Positions 10,782 through 21,345 of a stretch of 64,000 nt of DNA are shown here, in pieces; positions within the stretch are counted from its first letter, which is position 1; every line of letters starts with the position of its first letter. The stretch spans positions 1-64,000 of the forward strand of contig JBBDWU010000044.1 of NCBI GenBank assembly GCA_040902725.1, given 5' to 3'. Source of the stretch: JACVRU01 sp040902725 (GTDB lineage: Bacteria > Actinomycetota > Thermoleophilia > Gaiellales > Gaiellaceae). The notes under the pieces were generated by a model. That model saw only the letters and a list, made by a program, of their open reading frames with translations, was not told the DNA's origin and did not search any database. The position numbers and the translations under genes are program-made.

Positions 10782-11688
10782 CGTGCTCCTCCCGCCCCAT
10801 GCCGAGCGCCTCGCGCGCCCCGGCGGCGAAGCCGCGCGTCTCGGCGGCGGGCGGCATGTCCTCGGACCAGGCGAGGGCCTGCCCCGTGCGCGCCAGCGGG
10901 TCGCTGCGCGCGGCGAGCTCGTCGGCGATCAGCTCGAGCGCGCGCCGCCGGTCGGGGGCGCCGTCCTCGCGGCGCGTGTCCTCGAGCAGCGCGAGCGCCT
11001 GCTCGATGACGCTCGGCGGCGGAGGAAGCGGCTCGGGCGGGGGCTCGGGGCGCGGCCGGCGTTTCGGCAGAGCGCGGTGGCCGAGCACGCTTCCGGCGAC
11101 GGCGAGTGCCGCCGCGGCCGCGAGCAGCAGTCCGAGCAGCACGCCCGGCGGGACGCGGTAGGAGAGGGCCGGGAGCGAGACGAGGTCGGCGCGCCACGGC
11201 CTCGCCACTGCCTCGGCGGTGGTCAGGTCGGCGGCCGGGAGGCGCGAGTGCACGTAGAGCACCGGCCACTCGACCTCGATCGGGCCGCCGCCGCCGTAGG
11301 TCACGAAGGCCGAGTCGAACTCGAGCGGCGCGACGTCCCTCGCGGGCACGCAGGGGCTGATCAGACACCTGAGCGTCCAGGACGTGCGCACGAGCGTGGT
11401 GCCGCGGCTGTCGCTGCGGGTGACGCGCGGCTCGCCGACGAGCTCCCAGGGCGTGAACTCGGCCTGGACCCTCACCGACTCCGGGTCGATGCGCCGCCGG
11501 TCGAGCGTGACGTCCACGTGGGCGGCGAGCGTGTCCCCGAAGAGGAGGATTCGGGGTGAGAGGACGCCGACGGCCTCGATCCGGTAGCCGGGGGCAGGCG
11601 GTCGAGACTCGTCCCTCGCGGCGAGCACGGCGGCGATCGCTCCAACCACCACCGCGCCGAGCGCGAGCCCGCCGAGCAGCCGGCTCAC
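10768..11688 (-). CDS. hypothetical membrane protein of the MoxR/VWA cluster
   Basis: 306 residues: an N-terminal membrane helix, an outer beta-rich domain (about 35-180) and a second helix (about 190-215), then a Pro/Arg-rich cytoplasmic tail with a helical C-terminus. The GTG start at 11688 overlaps the TGA of the DUF58 gene (GTGA). Membrane proteins with one outer domain are common between DUF58 and VWA genes in such clusters, but I cannot assign a family. The outer domain has two cysteines four residues apart (CLISPC) that might form a disulfide. Confidence 0.75.
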   Translation of the reverse strand: MSRLLGGLALGAVVVGAIAAVLAARDESRPPAPGYRIEAVGVLSPRILLFGDTLAAHVDVTLDRRRIDPESVRVQAEFTPWELVGEPRVTRSDSRGTTLVRTSWTLRCLISPCVPARDVAPLEFDSAFVTYGGGGPIEVEWPVLYVHSRLPAADLTTAEAVARPWRADLVSLPALSYRVPPGVLLGLLLAAAAALAVAGSVLGHRALPKRRPRPEPPPEPLPPPPSVIEQALALLEDTRREDGAPDRRRALELIADELAARSDPLARTGQALAWSEDMPPAAETRGFAAGAREALGMGREEHDAEA

Positions 11689-12586
11689 GCCGCCCGCCGC
11701 AGCCGGCGCAGGTCGCTCCAGGCCAGGAACCCGCCCAGGATGTCGCCGGGGTCGCTCGAGGAGACGACGACCGCATCCAGGCCCGCCGCCTCGAAGCCGG
11801 CCAGCAGCGCGAGCAGGCGCTGCTCGTTGGCCTCTCGCCGCGCGGCGGCCTCGCGCTTCGTCAGCCGGACGTGGACGCGGCGACCCGTGCGCGGGTCGCG
11901 GAGCGGCAGGACGACCCCGGCGGCGGCCGGGAAGCTCTGCTCCCAGGTCGGGTCCTGGATCACGACGGGGACGACGTCCCAGCGGTGCTCGAGCGCGGTC
12001 AGCCAGAAGTCCTCGTGCGGGAGCGGCAGGAAGTCGGAGAGGGCGAAGACGAAGGCGCCGGACGTGACCGAGCGACGGTGCTCGGCGAGGTGCGCGAAGG
12101 CGCGCGCGAGGCTGTCCCGCGGCCCGTCGAACTCCCGCGAGGGGAGGCGCTCCTCGCGCAGGTCCCAGAGCCGGCGGCCGCCGCGCGGCGGGACCCAGTA
12201 GGGCTCGCCGCGGCTCCCGTGGTCGAGATAGCCGACGAATCCGCCGACGAGCAGTGCGCTCTCGAGGATGAGCTCCGCGGTGGCCTGCATCGCCGCCGCC
12301 TTGTCGAGCCAGGGAAGCGGCGGCTCGTAGAAGGACAGCTCGGGCCGGCGGTCGCACACGATCACCACCCGCGGCGCCTCCTCGGCGAAGCGCTCGCGCA
12401 CGACGAACTCGTCGCTCGACCGCGCTGCCGAGAGCCGCGCCGACGCTCCCCAGTCGATCGCGTGGACGTCGTCGCCGACCTGGTACGGCCTGGAGCCGGC
12501 GACGTCGGTACCCGAGCCGCGCCGCAGGCTGCGCATCGTCCCGTACGACAGGCCGATCATCCGGCCGCGCGGGACGAGCGGAAAGG

Positions 12587-12590
<4 letters not shown>
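11685..12590 (-). CDS. DUF58 domain protein
   Basis: 301-residue soluble protein with the DUF58 hallmark around SRPYQVGDDVHAIDWGASAR, followed by a VWA-like half. DUF58 proteins accompany MoxR AAA+ ATPases and VWA proteins almost everywhere. The GTG at 12590 overlaps the TGA of the moxR gene (GTGA), which decides the start. Biochemical role is not established for the family. Confidence 0.88.
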
Positions 12591-13612
<1,022 letters not shown>

Positions 13613-13620
13613 CGTCCTCG

Positions 13621-13626
13621 ATTCTA
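13621..13626 (-). promoter_or_regulatory. candidate -10 element for the MoxR/VWA cluster
   Basis: TAGAAT on the minus strand, 8 nt from the moxR ATG; no good -35 hexamer is visible 17 nt further up. It supports a separate promoter for this cluster rather than read-through from the ATP synthase genes. Confidence 0.45.
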
Positions 13627-13675
13627 GGGACCGGTCGGGTAGTGAGACTCGCCCCGCCCGGGAATGTTGGGTCGG

Positions 13676-14296
13676 CTAGAGCTCGCGGACCCGGGCGGCC
13701 GCCTTCTGGGCGGCGGCAAGAGCCAGCGACTCGGAGAGCTGCTGCGACTGCGTCGAGTACGCGGTCACGACGACGAGGTTCCCGATCCGGAAGGCGTGAC
13801 TGATCACCTCGGCGCCGACGTTGCCGCGCGCTGCCCAGGAGCGCCCGTCGCCGAGCTGGGGCGCTGTGATCGGCTGGAACTGGTACAGCTCGGCCTCGAG
13901 CCTCGACTTCTCGAGCCAGCCCTCGGCACCGGAGGGCTCCGAGAAGAGCCACAGCCTCGAGGTCAGGCGGATGTCGCTCGTCGTCGAGTCGAAGGTGACG
14001 TCGAAGATCCCGCGCAGCCCGAACCCGCGCACCTCGGCAACCTGCTCGTCGAGGATGAGGCCCACGTCGAACGGGGTCCTCGGGCCCGAGTCGACCTTCG
14101 TGTATCGCATGCCGCTCGGCGCGTCGGCGGGCTGGAGCGCGACCTTCGGCAGCTCGTCCTTCGTGTAGATCCGCGAGGAGACGGTCGGCGTGGTGTCCTG
14201 CGCGGGGCCAGCCCCCTCTTCGGCGGGCGACTCGGAGCCGGAGCTGCAGCCGGCCGCGGCCAGCGCCAGCAGGACGATCAGGACGGGTCGCCGCAC
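13676..14296 (-). CDS. putative secreted lipoprotein downstream of atpG
   Basis: 206 residues with a signal peptide and lipobox (LAAAGC, Cys about residue 17), then a Ser/Glu-rich linker and a mixed alpha/beta domain with no match I recognise. The GTG at 14296 is the only start giving a normal lipoprotein signal. It sits 26 nt after the atpG stop, so it may be co-transcribed with the ATP synthase genes, in the position where atpD would normally be. Confidence 0.75.
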   Translation of the reverse strand: MRRPVLIVLLALAAAGCSSGSESPAEEGAGPAQDTTPTVSSRIYTKDELPKVALQPADAPSGMRYTKVDSGPRTPFDVGLILDEQVAEVRGFGLRGIFDVTFDSTTSDIRLTSRLWLFSEPSGAEGWLEKSRLEAELYQFQPITAPQLGDGRSWAARGNVGAEVISHAFRIGNLVVVTAYSTQSQQLSESLALAAAQKAAARVREL

Positions 14297-14322
14297 GCCG
14301 CGAGTGTAGCCACGACCTCGGG

Positions 14323-15210
14323 CTATTGACCGAGCGCGTCCGCCCCGGCCACAACCTCGAGAATCTCCTGCGTGATCTCGCTCTGGCGGGCGCGGTTCAT
14401 CTCCAGTGTTAGCCGGTCGATCAGGTCGCCGGCGTTCTTGGAGGCGTTCCGCATCGCGGTCATCCGCGCCCCCTGCTCGGAGGCGGCCGACTCGAGCAGC
14501 GCCCGGTAGAGCTCGGTCTCGACGTAGACGGGCACGAGCCGCGCGAGGATCTGCTCCGGCTCCGGCTCGTAGATGAAGTCGCCCAGCAGCGTCTCCTGGT
14601 CGCCCGCGCGCTCCTTGAGCAGCTCCTCCGGCACCGGGAGCACGTCCTGGACGGCCACCCGCTGCACCAGCGCCGAGACGAACTGGTTGTAGATCACGAC
14701 CACCCGGTCGACCTCGCCCTCCTCGTAGAGCTCCGCCAGCTTGTGCGCAATCGCTTGCGCGTCCGCGTAGGACGGCGCGTCGGAGAACCCGGTCCACGCC
14801 TGCGCGAGCTCGTAGCGGCGGAAGGTCAGCGTCGAGCGCCCCTTCTTGCCGGCGACGAGCCAGCGCACCTTTGCCCCCTCCTGCCGCAGGTCGCGCTCGA
14901 GCGCGAACGCCCGGCGCAGCACCTGGCTGTTGAACGCCCCGGCCAGGCCACGGTCGCCCGTGATCGGGACGAGCGCCACCGTGCGGACGTCCTCGCGGCG
15001 CTGCAGGAGCGGCACCTGGCGGACGCTCGCCGCGGCACGCGCCACGCCGCCCATCAGCTCCAGCATCCGGTCGGCGTAGGGCCGCATCGACTCGATCCGC
15101 TGCTGCGCCCGCCGCAGCTTCGCCGCCGCGACGAGCTCCATCGCGCGCGTGATCTTCGCCGTGTTGCGGACCGACTTGATCCGCCGCCGGATGTCCTGGA
15201 CCGAGGCCAT
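14323..15210 (-). CDS. atpG: ATP synthase F1 subunit gamma
   Basis: 295-residue rotor shaft of the F1 motor. The N-terminus [21 protein letters not shown] and the C-terminal helix with NRARQSEITQEILEVVAGA are typical of the family. Start and atpA stop overlap as TGATG. Length is normal. This is the last gene of the upstream ATP synthase block; atpD and presumably atpC are displaced to the left end of the window. Confidence 0.97.
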   Translation of the reverse strand: MASVQDIRRRIKSVRNTAKITRAMELVAAAKLRRAQQRIESMRPYADRMLELMGGVARAAASVRQVPLLQRREDVRTVALVPITGDRGLAGAFNSQVLRRAFALERDLRQEGAKVRWLVAGKKGRSTLTFRRYELAQAWTGFSDAPSYADAQAIAHKLAELYEEGEVDRVVVIYNQFVSALVQRVAVQDVLPVPEELLKERAGDQETLLGDFIYEPEPEQILARLVPVYVETELYRALLESAASEQGARMTAMRNASKNAGDLIDRLTLEMNRARQSEITQEILEVVAGADALGQ

Positions 15211-16736
15211 CAGACCGCGGCGCGCTCCTCCTCGACGTTGAAGCCGTGCTTGAACTTCTCGATCTCGGCGCGCAGCCGCTCGGCGAGCTCGTCGGAGAGG
15301 TCCTTCGTCTCCAGGATCTCGGCGAGCACCGTCTTCTCCGTCCGCAGGTGCTCGCGCAGCTCCTCCTGGAAGCGCGGCACCTGCTCGGTCGGGATGTCGT
15401 CGAGCAGCCCCTCGGTGCCGGCATAGATCGCCGCCACCTGCTCCTCCATCGGCCACGGCTGGTACTGCGGCTGGTTCAGCGTCGCGACCATCTTCTCGCC
15501 GCGGTTGAGCGTCGCCTGCGTGGCGGGGTCGAGCTCGGAGCCGAACTGCGAGAACGCCTCGAGCTCGCGGTACTGCGAGAGATCGAGGCGCAGGCGCCCG
15601 GCGACCTTCTTCATCGCCTTCGTCTGGGCGTTGCCGCCCACGCGGGAGACCGAGATGCCGACGTTGATCGCCGGCCGGACGCCGGAGTGGAAGAGCTCCG
15701 ACTCGAGGAAGATCTGCCCGTCCGTGATCGAGATCACGTTCGTCGGGATGTAGGCGGCGACGTCGCCGGCCTGCGTCTCGATGATCGGGATGCCGGTGAG
15801 CGAGCCGCCGCCGAGGTCGTCGGAGAGCTTGCAGGAGCGCTCGAGCAGCCGCGAGTGCAGGTAGAAGACGTCGCCCGGGAAGGCCTCGCGGCCGGGGGGA
15901 CGGCGCAGCAGCAGCGAGAGCTGCCGGTACGCGTCGGCGTGCTTGGAGAGGTCGTCGTAGAAGCAGGCCGCGTGCTTCCCGCCGAACATGAAGTACTCGC
16001 CCATCGCGCACCCGGCGTAGGGGGCCATCCACTTGATCGGCGCGGCCTCGTGCGCGGGGGCCGAGACGATGATCGTGTAGTCCATTGCGCCCTCGTCGCG
16101 GAGCCGCTCGTAGACCTGGGCGACCGTGGAGCCCTTCTGCCCGATCGCGACGTAGATGCAGATCAGGTCGCCGCCACGCTGGTTGAGGATCGTGTCGACG
16201 ACGAGCGCGGTCTTGCCGGTCTGGCGGTCGCCGATGATCAGCTCCCGCTGGCCGCGGCCGATCGCCGTCATCGAGTCGATCGCCTTGATCCCCGTCTGGA
16301 CCGGCTCCTTCACCGGCTGGCGGTCGACGACGCCCGGCGCCTTGAACTCGAGCGGCCGGCGCTCCGCGGCCTTGATCGGCGGGCCGCCGTCCATCGGGTT
16401 GCCGAGCGGGTCGACGACGCGGCCGAGGAGCTCCTCGCCGACCGGCACGCTCGCGATGTGGCCGGTGCGGCGCACGGGCTCCCCCTCGCGCACCTCCTCC
16501 CACTCGCCGAAGAGCGCGGCGCCGACGTTGTCCTCCTCGAGGTTGAGCGCGATGCCGGTGACGCCGTGCTCGAACTCGAGCAGCTCGAGCGTGATGCAGC
16601 TCTCGAGGCCGTGGACGCGGGCGATGCCGTCGCCGATCTGGAGGACGGTGCCGACCTCCGAGAGGTCGGTCTGCACGTCGAACTGCTCGATCCGCTTGCG
16701 GAGGATCGAGGTGATCTCTTCGGGGCGCAGCTTCAC
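15210..16736 (-). CDS. atpA: ATP synthase F1 subunit alpha
   Basis: 508-residue non-catalytic F1 subunit that binds nucleotide and forms the hexamer with beta. The P-loop GDRQTGKT is at residues 169-176 and the family motif near [14 protein letters not shown] is intact. It follows atpH by 4 nt and overlaps atpG by 1 nt. Confidence 0.98.
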   Translation of the reverse strand: MKLRPEEITSILRKRIEQFDVQTDLSEVGTVLQIGDGIARVHGLESCITLELLEFEHGVTGIALNLEEDNVGAALFGEWEEVREGEPVRRTGHIASVPVGEELLGRVVDPLGNPMDGGPPIKAAERRPLEFKAPGVVDRQPVKEPVQTGIKAIDSMTAIGRGQRELIIGDRQTGKTALVVDTILNQRGGDLICIYVAIGQKGSTVAQVYERLRDEGAMDYTIIVSAPAHEAAPIKWMAPYAGCAMGEYFMFGGKHAACFYDDLSKHADAYRQLSLLLRRPPGREAFPGDVFYLHSRLLERSCKLSDDLGGGSLTGIPIIETQAGDVAAYIPTNVISITDGQIFLESELFHSGVRPAINVGISVSRVGGNAQTKAMKKVAGRLRLDLSQYRELEAFSQFGSELDPATQATLNRGEKMVATLNQPQYQPWPMEEQVAAIYAGTEGLLDDIPTEQVPRFQEELREHLRTEKTVLAEILETKDLSDELAERLRAEIEKFKHGFNVEEERAAV

Positions 16737-16740
16737 GCGT

Positions 16741-17274
16741 TCAACTCCTTGTCCGTAGGTCCCTGCGAAGTTGGTCGAGGCGGCCGCGCACGCTCGCGTC
16801 CACGCGCAGCGAGCCGATCTGGAGGACGAGGCCGCCGATCAGGTCCGGGTCGACCCCGCGCGAGGCCTCGACCTTGCGGCCGGCCGCCTGCTCGATCTGG
16901 GCGACGATCTCGCGCGACTCCGCGTCGGAGAGCTCGACCGCGGTTGTGAGCTCGACCTCGAGCCGCTGCTGCTCGGCGGCGACCAGGCTGTCGAACTCGC
17001 GCGCGGTCTCGCGCAGTCCGGCGATCCGGCCCTTCTCGACGAGCAGCAGGAGAAAGTTGCGGACGAGCTCGTCGGCGCCGCCGAGCAGCTCCTCGAGCAC
17101 GCTCGCCTTGGCCACCCGGTCGACCTCCGGGTTCTCCAGCAGCGAGGCCAGCTCGGGCACCTGCTCCGCGGCTGCGACGAAGTCGCCCAGGTCCTCGTGC
17201 GCCTGCTCGAGCCGGCCCTCCGCGAGGGCGGCGTCGAAGAGCGCGCGGGCGTACGTGCGGTGGGCGACGGCCAC
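16741..17274 (-). CDS. atpH: ATP synthase F1 subunit delta
   Basis: 177-residue peripheral-stalk subunit linking the b subunits to the top of F1. The N-terminus ([14 protein letters not shown]) and the C-terminal [29 protein letters not shown] motif are characteristic. It is directly joined to atpF, whose stop codon ends one base before. Confidence 0.95.
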   Translation of the reverse strand: MAVAHRTYARALFDAALAEGRLEQAHEDLGDFVAAAEQVPELASLLENPEVDRVAKASVLEELLGGADELVRNFLLLLVEKGRIAGLRETAREFDSLVAAEQQRLEVELTTAVELSDAESREIVAQIEQAAGRKVEASRGVDPDLIGGLVLQIGSLRVDASVRGRLDQLRRDLRTRS

Positions 17275-17802
17275 CTAACGCCGCTCCAGGGCTGAGAAGT
17301 CGAGCTCCGCGATCGCGTCGTCGATCAGCTTCCGCTGGCCGGGCTTGTCGAGCGTCTGGCGCGTCACCTTCTCGGCGGCGACGAGCGCGAGGTCGGCGAT
17401 CTCGGCGCGGATCTGCTCGAGCGCGCGCGCCGTTTCCGCCTCGACCTGCTTGCGCGTCTCCTCGAGCCGCCGCTTGCGATCGGCCTCGGTCTCCTCGCGC
17501 ACTCGCTCGCGCATCGAGTCCGCCACGCGACGCGCCTCGGTGAGGATCTCCTCGGCGTCGCCGCGGGCCCGCGCCCGCAGCTCCTTGTGCTCCTCGAGCA
17601 GCCGCCGCGCCTCGCTGCGGGCGTGGTCGGCCTCGTCGAGCGCCTGCCGGATGCGCAAGCGCCGCTCGTCGATCATCTTCTGGATCGGCCCGAAGGCGAA
17701 CTTCCAGAGCACGAAGAGCGTGATGCCGAAGACGACCAGCGTCCAGATCATCAGCCCCGGGATGATCTCGGTGAGCGGGCTGCCGCCCTCCTCGGGACTC
17801 AA
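17275..17802 (-). CDS. atpF: ATP synthase Fo subunit b
   Basis: About 175 residues: one membrane helix (IWTLVVFGITLFVLWKFAF) followed by a long, charged, alanine-rich helix that dimerises as the peripheral stalk. The frame is open to 17877, but that stretch lies inside atpE. The TTG at 17802 overlaps the atpE stop (TTGA) and gives a normal-length protein, so it is preferred. No ATG is available before the membrane helix. Confidence 0.93.
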   Translation of the reverse strand: MSPEEGGSPLTEIIPGLMIWTLVVFGITLFVLWKFAFGPIQKMIDERRLRIRQALDEADHARSEARRLLEEHKELRARARGDAEEILTEARRVADSMRERVREETEADRKRRLEETRKQVEAETARALEQIRAEIADLALVAAEKVTRQTLDKPGQRKLIDDAIAELDFSALERR

Positions 17803-18059
17803 ACCAGGACCAGTCCCAGGAAGCCGCCGACGAGGCCGTAGAAGACGACGGCCTCGCAGAGCGCGAAGCCCAGCCACATGATCCCCTGCAGCTCGCCGCG
17901 CAGCTCCGGCTGGCGGGCGACCGACTGGATCATCGAGGCGAAGACGATGCCGATGCCGACGCCGGCTCCGAGCGAGCCGAGCCCCATGCCGAGAGCGAGC
18001 CCGAGCGCCTTGCCGGCGTCGACGACGTCTCCCGTGGTTTGCGCGAGAACGGTGAGCAT
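17799..18059 (-). CDS. atpE: ATP synthase Fo subunit c
   Basis: 86-residue proteolipid of the rotor ring: two membrane hairpins joined by the polar loop RQPE (residues 49-52). The ion-carrying carboxylate is Glu69 (FALCEAVVF). The residues next to it (Ala, Val) are not the Ser/Thr usually seen in sodium-binding rings, so proton coupling is expected; this is inferred from motif alone. An N-terminal stretch of about 14 residues precedes the first helix. Confidence 0.96.
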   Translation of the reverse strand: MLTVLAQTTGDVVDAGKALGLALGMGLGSLGAGVGIGIVFASMIQSVARQPELRGELQGIMWLGFALCEAVVFYGLVGGFLGLVLV

Positions 18060-18071
18060 GTGCGTTCCTCC

Positions 18072-18893
18072 TTAGTGCTCGGGCTCAATCGCCGAGCCGA
18101 TGTAGATCGCGGTCAGGATGGCGAAGATGAAGGCCTGGATCGTGGCAATGAGCCCGACCTCGAAGAGGTAGAAGATGGTCGCGAACGGGATCGTGAGCAC
18201 GGCCGCATAGGCCGAGACGATGAAGATCAGGCCGATCATGAGCAGGATCAGCATGTGGCCGGCGAGCATGTTCGCGTAGAGCCGGACCGAGAGGCTCACC
18301 ACGCGGAAGGCGTGGGAGAAGAACTCCAGGAGGGCCATCATCGGAATCAGCCCCTTGGGCACGCCGGCGGGCACGAAGCTCTTGATGTATCCCGGGCCGT
18401 TCCAGCGGAATCCCTCAACGTGGGTGAACAGGACGGTGAAGACCGCGAGCGTCAGCGTGACCGAGATCTGGGCGGTAGCCGCGTAGATCCCCCAGGTCGG
18501 CAACTCGAAGCCGCCCACCTCGAAGCGCTCGTCCGAGAGCGGCAGCGGGACGAAGCCGATCATGTTGAGCGTCCAGATGAAGAGAAAAAGCGTCGCCACA
18601 TACGGGAACCAGAGGCCCATCGCCTTGGCCGGGAGCCCCTGCTCGGCGATCTGCGTCTGGATCGCCTCGTAGATCGTCTCGCCGGCCGTCTGGCGGGTGT
18701 CGGGGTCGACCTTGAGCCGGAGGCGCATCAGGCCGATGCCGAGCGCCATCGTGATCAGGCCCCCGAGCCAGAGGTAGGCGACTGCCTTGTTGATGGAGAG
18801 GTCGATCGGGCCGAGGTTGATCGGCACCCAGGCATGCAGCTCGAACTCGCGCTCGGGGTTGAACTCCTCCGTCGTGGCGAGGAAGAGCCTCAC
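18072..18893 (-). CDS. atpB: ATP synthase Fo subunit a
   Basis: 273-residue stator membrane protein forming the proton half-channels. The essential arginine lies in the segment SVRLYANMLAGHMLI, equivalent to the classic RLFGNMxAGH motif. Five to six membrane segments. The start overlaps the stop of the upstream small membrane protein by 4 nt. Confidence 0.96.
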   Translation of the reverse strand: MRLFLATTEEFNPEREFELHAWVPINLGPIDLSINKAVAYLWLGGLITMALGIGLMRLRLKVDPDTRQTAGETIYEAIQTQIAEQGLPAKAMGLWFPYVATLFLFIWTLNMIGFVPLPLSDERFEVGGFELPTWGIYAATAQISVTLTLAVFTVLFTHVEGFRWNGPGYIKSFVPAGVPKGLIPMMALLEFFSHAFRVVSLSVRLYANMLAGHMLILLMIGLIFIVSAYAAVLTIPFATIFYLFEVGLIATIQAFIFAILTAIYIGSAIEPEH

Positions 18894-19279
18894 GCGGCCC
18901 TACTTCCGGCGAAGTAGGAGACGAGCGAGAGGGCCAGCTCGAGCGTGTAGGCCGCGACGAAGAGCAGCGCCGCCGGCACCGCCAGCTCCTCGTTGGTCGC
19001 GGCGACGGCGATGAGGACGGCCATCACCGCGATCACGCGAAAGGTCATGACGATCCCCGCCATCCCAGAGGCGGCGAGGTTATCGAGTCCGAGGGGGACC
19101 CGGCCGAGGGCAAACGACAGCGCCTGCCCTCCCGTCCACAGCGCGGCCGCCAGGCCCCAGGAGGCGAAGGGCCAGCCCGCGGCGAGGAAGACGGGGAGCG
19201 CGAGCAGCACGACGAGCGTGCCCGCGAGCGCCGGCCAGCGGCGGTCGGGCATCGGCCTCGGCGTCGTGAAGATGCTCAT
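18890..19279 (-). CDS. AtpI-like small membrane protein heading the atp operon
   Basis: 129 residues with four predicted membrane helices and little else. It is the first gene of the atp block, the place normally held by atpI, which helps c-ring assembly or magnesium supply; sequence likeness alone is too weak to be sure. It overlaps atpB by 4 nt. A -10-like TATGCT (19292-19297) lies 12 nt before the ATG. Confidence 0.65.
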   Translation of the reverse strand: MSIFTTPRPMPDRRWPALAGTLVVLLALPVFLAAGWPFASWGLAAALWTGGQALSFALGRVPLGLDNLAASGMAGIVMTFRVIAVMAVLIAVAATNEELAVPAALLFVAAYTLELALSLVSYFAGSRAA

Positions 19280-19291
19280 CGCCTCGCTGCG

Positions 19292-19297
19292 AGCATA
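19292..19297 (-). promoter_or_regulatory. candidate -10 element of the atpI-like/atpBEFHAG operon
   Basis: TATGCT on the minus strand, 12 nt upstream of the first atp-block ATG, within a 72-nt gap after the small membrane protein gene. The -35 is poor (TTTCCG at 17-nt spacing). Confidence 0.4.
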
Positions 19298-19351
19298 CCA
19301 GAGCTTGTGACAGCGGAAAGCCGCTTGCTACCGGGGATTCGGCCGACTTTG

Positions 19352-19576
19352 TTAGTCGATGAGCACGAACGCGATCAGGGCCAGGATGCCGACGAGGATC
19401 AGCACGGTCCGGGTGCTCCGGTCGCGCCACGCTCGCAACCCCTGCCCCACCGCGAGCAGCGCGAGGCCGGCGAGCGCGATGGCATCGACGGTGCCGTCGG
19501 AGAAGGCATCGAAGGCGCCTCCGGCGAGCGCCACGACGAGCAGCACGATCGCGCCGGCGAGCAGCACTCCCGTCAT
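19352..19576 (-). CDS. small two-helix membrane protein
   Basis: 74 residues made of hydrophobic segments around residues 3-22, 33-45 and 57-73. Its ATG overlaps the TGA of the transferase gene upstream (ATGA), arguing that it is really translated. I recognise no family. It may assist the neighbouring lipid-carrier transferase or the ATP synthase, but there is no direct evidence. Confidence 0.6.
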   Translation of the reverse strand: MTGVLLAGAIVLLVVALAGGAFDAFSDGTVDAIALAGLALLAVGQGLRAWRDRSTRTVLILVGILALIAFVLID

Positions 19577-20694
19577 GCGCTGCGCCGCTCCCGGGCGGCC
19601 TGCTCGCGGCGCCGGATGTAGGGATTCGCGAGCTTCACGATCTCGAGGTAGTAGACCACGTAGACCGAGAACGCGAGCGCGGCCGCGCCGATGGCCGACG
19701 CGGCGACGGTCGGCCAGAGATGCCACTCGCCGTGCTCGCGGAACGGGATGAAGCGCGTGGCGAGGGCCGCGCCCGCCAGCGTCGCGCACCACGCCCACAT
19801 GGTCAGGGTCGCGCGCCGCTGAGAGGCGCCGCGCCGCAGGAAGCGGTGGTGCAGGTGCGCCTGGTCGGCCGCGTACGGCTTCTCCCCGTGCTTCAGGCGG
19901 CGGGCGACGACGAACGAGGTGTCGATGATCGGGATCGCCAGCACCAGGAGCGGGAAGAAGAGCGCCACGGTCGCCGCCGTCTTCAGCAGCCCCTCGACGG
20001 CGACCGTCGCGAGCACGAAGCCGAGCAGCATCGCGCCCGAGTCGCCCATGAAGATCCGGGCCGGGTAGAAGTTGTGGCGGAGGAAGCCGAAGCAGGCACC
20101 GGCCACGATCGCCGAGAGCACCGCCGCCTCCGGCTTGCCGAGCGACAGCGCGATCACGGCGAACGTGCCGCCCGAGATCGCCGCGATCCCCGCCGCGAGG
20201 CCGTCGAGCCCGTCGAGGAAGTTGACCATGTTCATCAGCGCCACGATCCACAGCGCCGTCGCCGGCACCCCGATCCAGGCGGAGAGGTCGTGGATGCCGA
20301 CGAACGGGAAGGTGAAGCGGTCGATCGCGACCCCGAAGCCGATCGCGACGCCGGCCGCCGCGGCCTGGCCGCCGAGCTTCGCCCACCAGGGCAGGCCGCG
20401 GAAGTCGTCCACGAGGCCGACGGTGAGCGCGACGCTGCCGCCCAGCATGATCCCGCGCCAGGTGCCGTCGAGCTCGACGAAGGCGAGCGAGGGCACGAGC
20501 AGGCCGAGGAAGATCGCTATCCCGCCGAGGCGCGGCACCGGGTGGACGTGCAGGCGGCGCCGCTCGCCCGGCTCGTCCACGATCCCGAGCACGCGCCCGA
20601 TCCTCCCCACCCCCGGCGTCAGCACGAGCACGACGCCGAGCGCCACGAGGAAGCCCCACAGGACGTCCATGTGGGCCCGGAAGCTCTCCAGCAC
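19573..20694 (-). CDS. undecaprenyl-phosphate sugar-1-phosphate transferase (WecA/TagO/MraY family)
   Basis: Integral membrane enzyme of up to 373 residues that moves a UDP-sugar phosphate to undecaprenyl phosphate, starting a cell-wall polymer or linkage unit. Signature motifs are present in order: VDDFRG, NMVNFLDGLDGLAAG, RIFMGDSGAMLLGF and the HLHHRFL histidine motif. These fit the WecA/TagO (GlcNAc-1-P) branch better than MraY. The open frame starts at a GTG; an ATG eight codons later (MDVLWGFLV) would also do. In actinobacteria a gene of this kind (rfe/wecA) sits just before atpI. Confidence 0.9.
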   Translation of the reverse strand: MLESFRAHMDVLWGFLVALGVVLVLTPGVGRIGRVLGIVDEPGERRRLHVHPVPRLGGIAIFLGLLVPSLAFVELDGTWRGIMLGGSVALTVGLVDDFRGLPWWAKLGGQAAAAGVAIGFGVAIDRFTFPFVGIHDLSAWIGVPATALWIVALMNMVNFLDGLDGLAAGIAAISGGTFAVIALSLGKPEAAVLSAIVAGACFGFLRHNFYPARIFMGDSGAMLLGFVLATVAVEGLLKTAATVALFFPLLVLAIPIIDTSFVVARRLKHGEKPYAADQAHLHHRFLRRGASQRRATLTMWAWCATLAGAALATRFIPFREHGEWHLWPTVAASAIGAAALAFSVYVVYYLEIVKLANPYIRRREQAARERRSA

Positions 20695-20703
20695 AGCGCT
20701 GTC

Positions 20704-21345
20704 CTACTTCGTCCCGTAGAGGCGGTCGCCTGCGTCGCCGAGCCCGGGGACGATGAATCCCTGCTCGTCGAGGCCGCGGTCGATCGCGGCGCAGACGATG
20801 TGCACGTCCGGGTGCGAGCCGTGGACGCGCTCGATGCCCGGCGGCGCGGCCACGAGGCAGACGAGCGTGACCGAGCGGGCGCCCGCGGCCTTGACGATCT
20901 CGATCGCGGCGGCGCTGGAGTTGCCCGTGGCGAGCATCGGGTCGAGCACGATCGCGTCGCGGTCGCCGAGATCCTCCGGCAGCTTCACGTAGTACTGGAC
21001 CGGCTCGAGCGTGTCCTCGTCGCGGTACATGCCGATGAACCCGACCCGGGCGCTCGAGATCAGCGAGAGCACGCCGTCGAGCATCCCGACGCCCGCGCGC
21101 AGCACCGGGCAGACGGCCACCTTCTTGCCCGCGATCCGCTGCGCAGCCATCGCCTCGAGCGGCGTCTCGATCTCGACCGTCTCGGTCGGGAAGTCCTTCG
21201 TCGCCTCGTAGGTGAGGAGCAGCGTCAGCTCGTTGACGAGCTTGCGGAAGTGGACGGTGGGCGTGTCCTTGTCCCGCAGGTAGGAGAGCTTGTGCTGGAC
21301 GAGCGGGTGGGTGACCTGCGTCAGCCGGCCCGGCGTAGCGCTCAT
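20704..21345 (-). CDS. upp: uracil phosphoribosyltransferase
   Basis: 213-residue salvage enzyme making UMP from uracil and PRPP. The PRPP-binding loop [11 protein letters not shown] and the uracil-binding C-terminus ([17 protein letters not shown]) are intact. It overlaps glyA by 4 nt (ATGA). Confidence 0.97.
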   Translation of the reverse strand: MSATPGRLTQVTHPLVQHKLSYLRDKDTPTVHFRKLVNELTLLLTYEATKDFPTETVEIETPLEAMAAQRIAGKKVAVCPVLRAGVGMLDGVLSLISSARVGFIGMYRDEDTLEPVQYYVKLPEDLGDRDAIVLDPMLATGNSSAAAIEIVKAAGARSVTLVCLVAAPPGIERVHGSHPDVHIVCAAIDRGLDEQGFIVPGLGDAGDRLYGTK

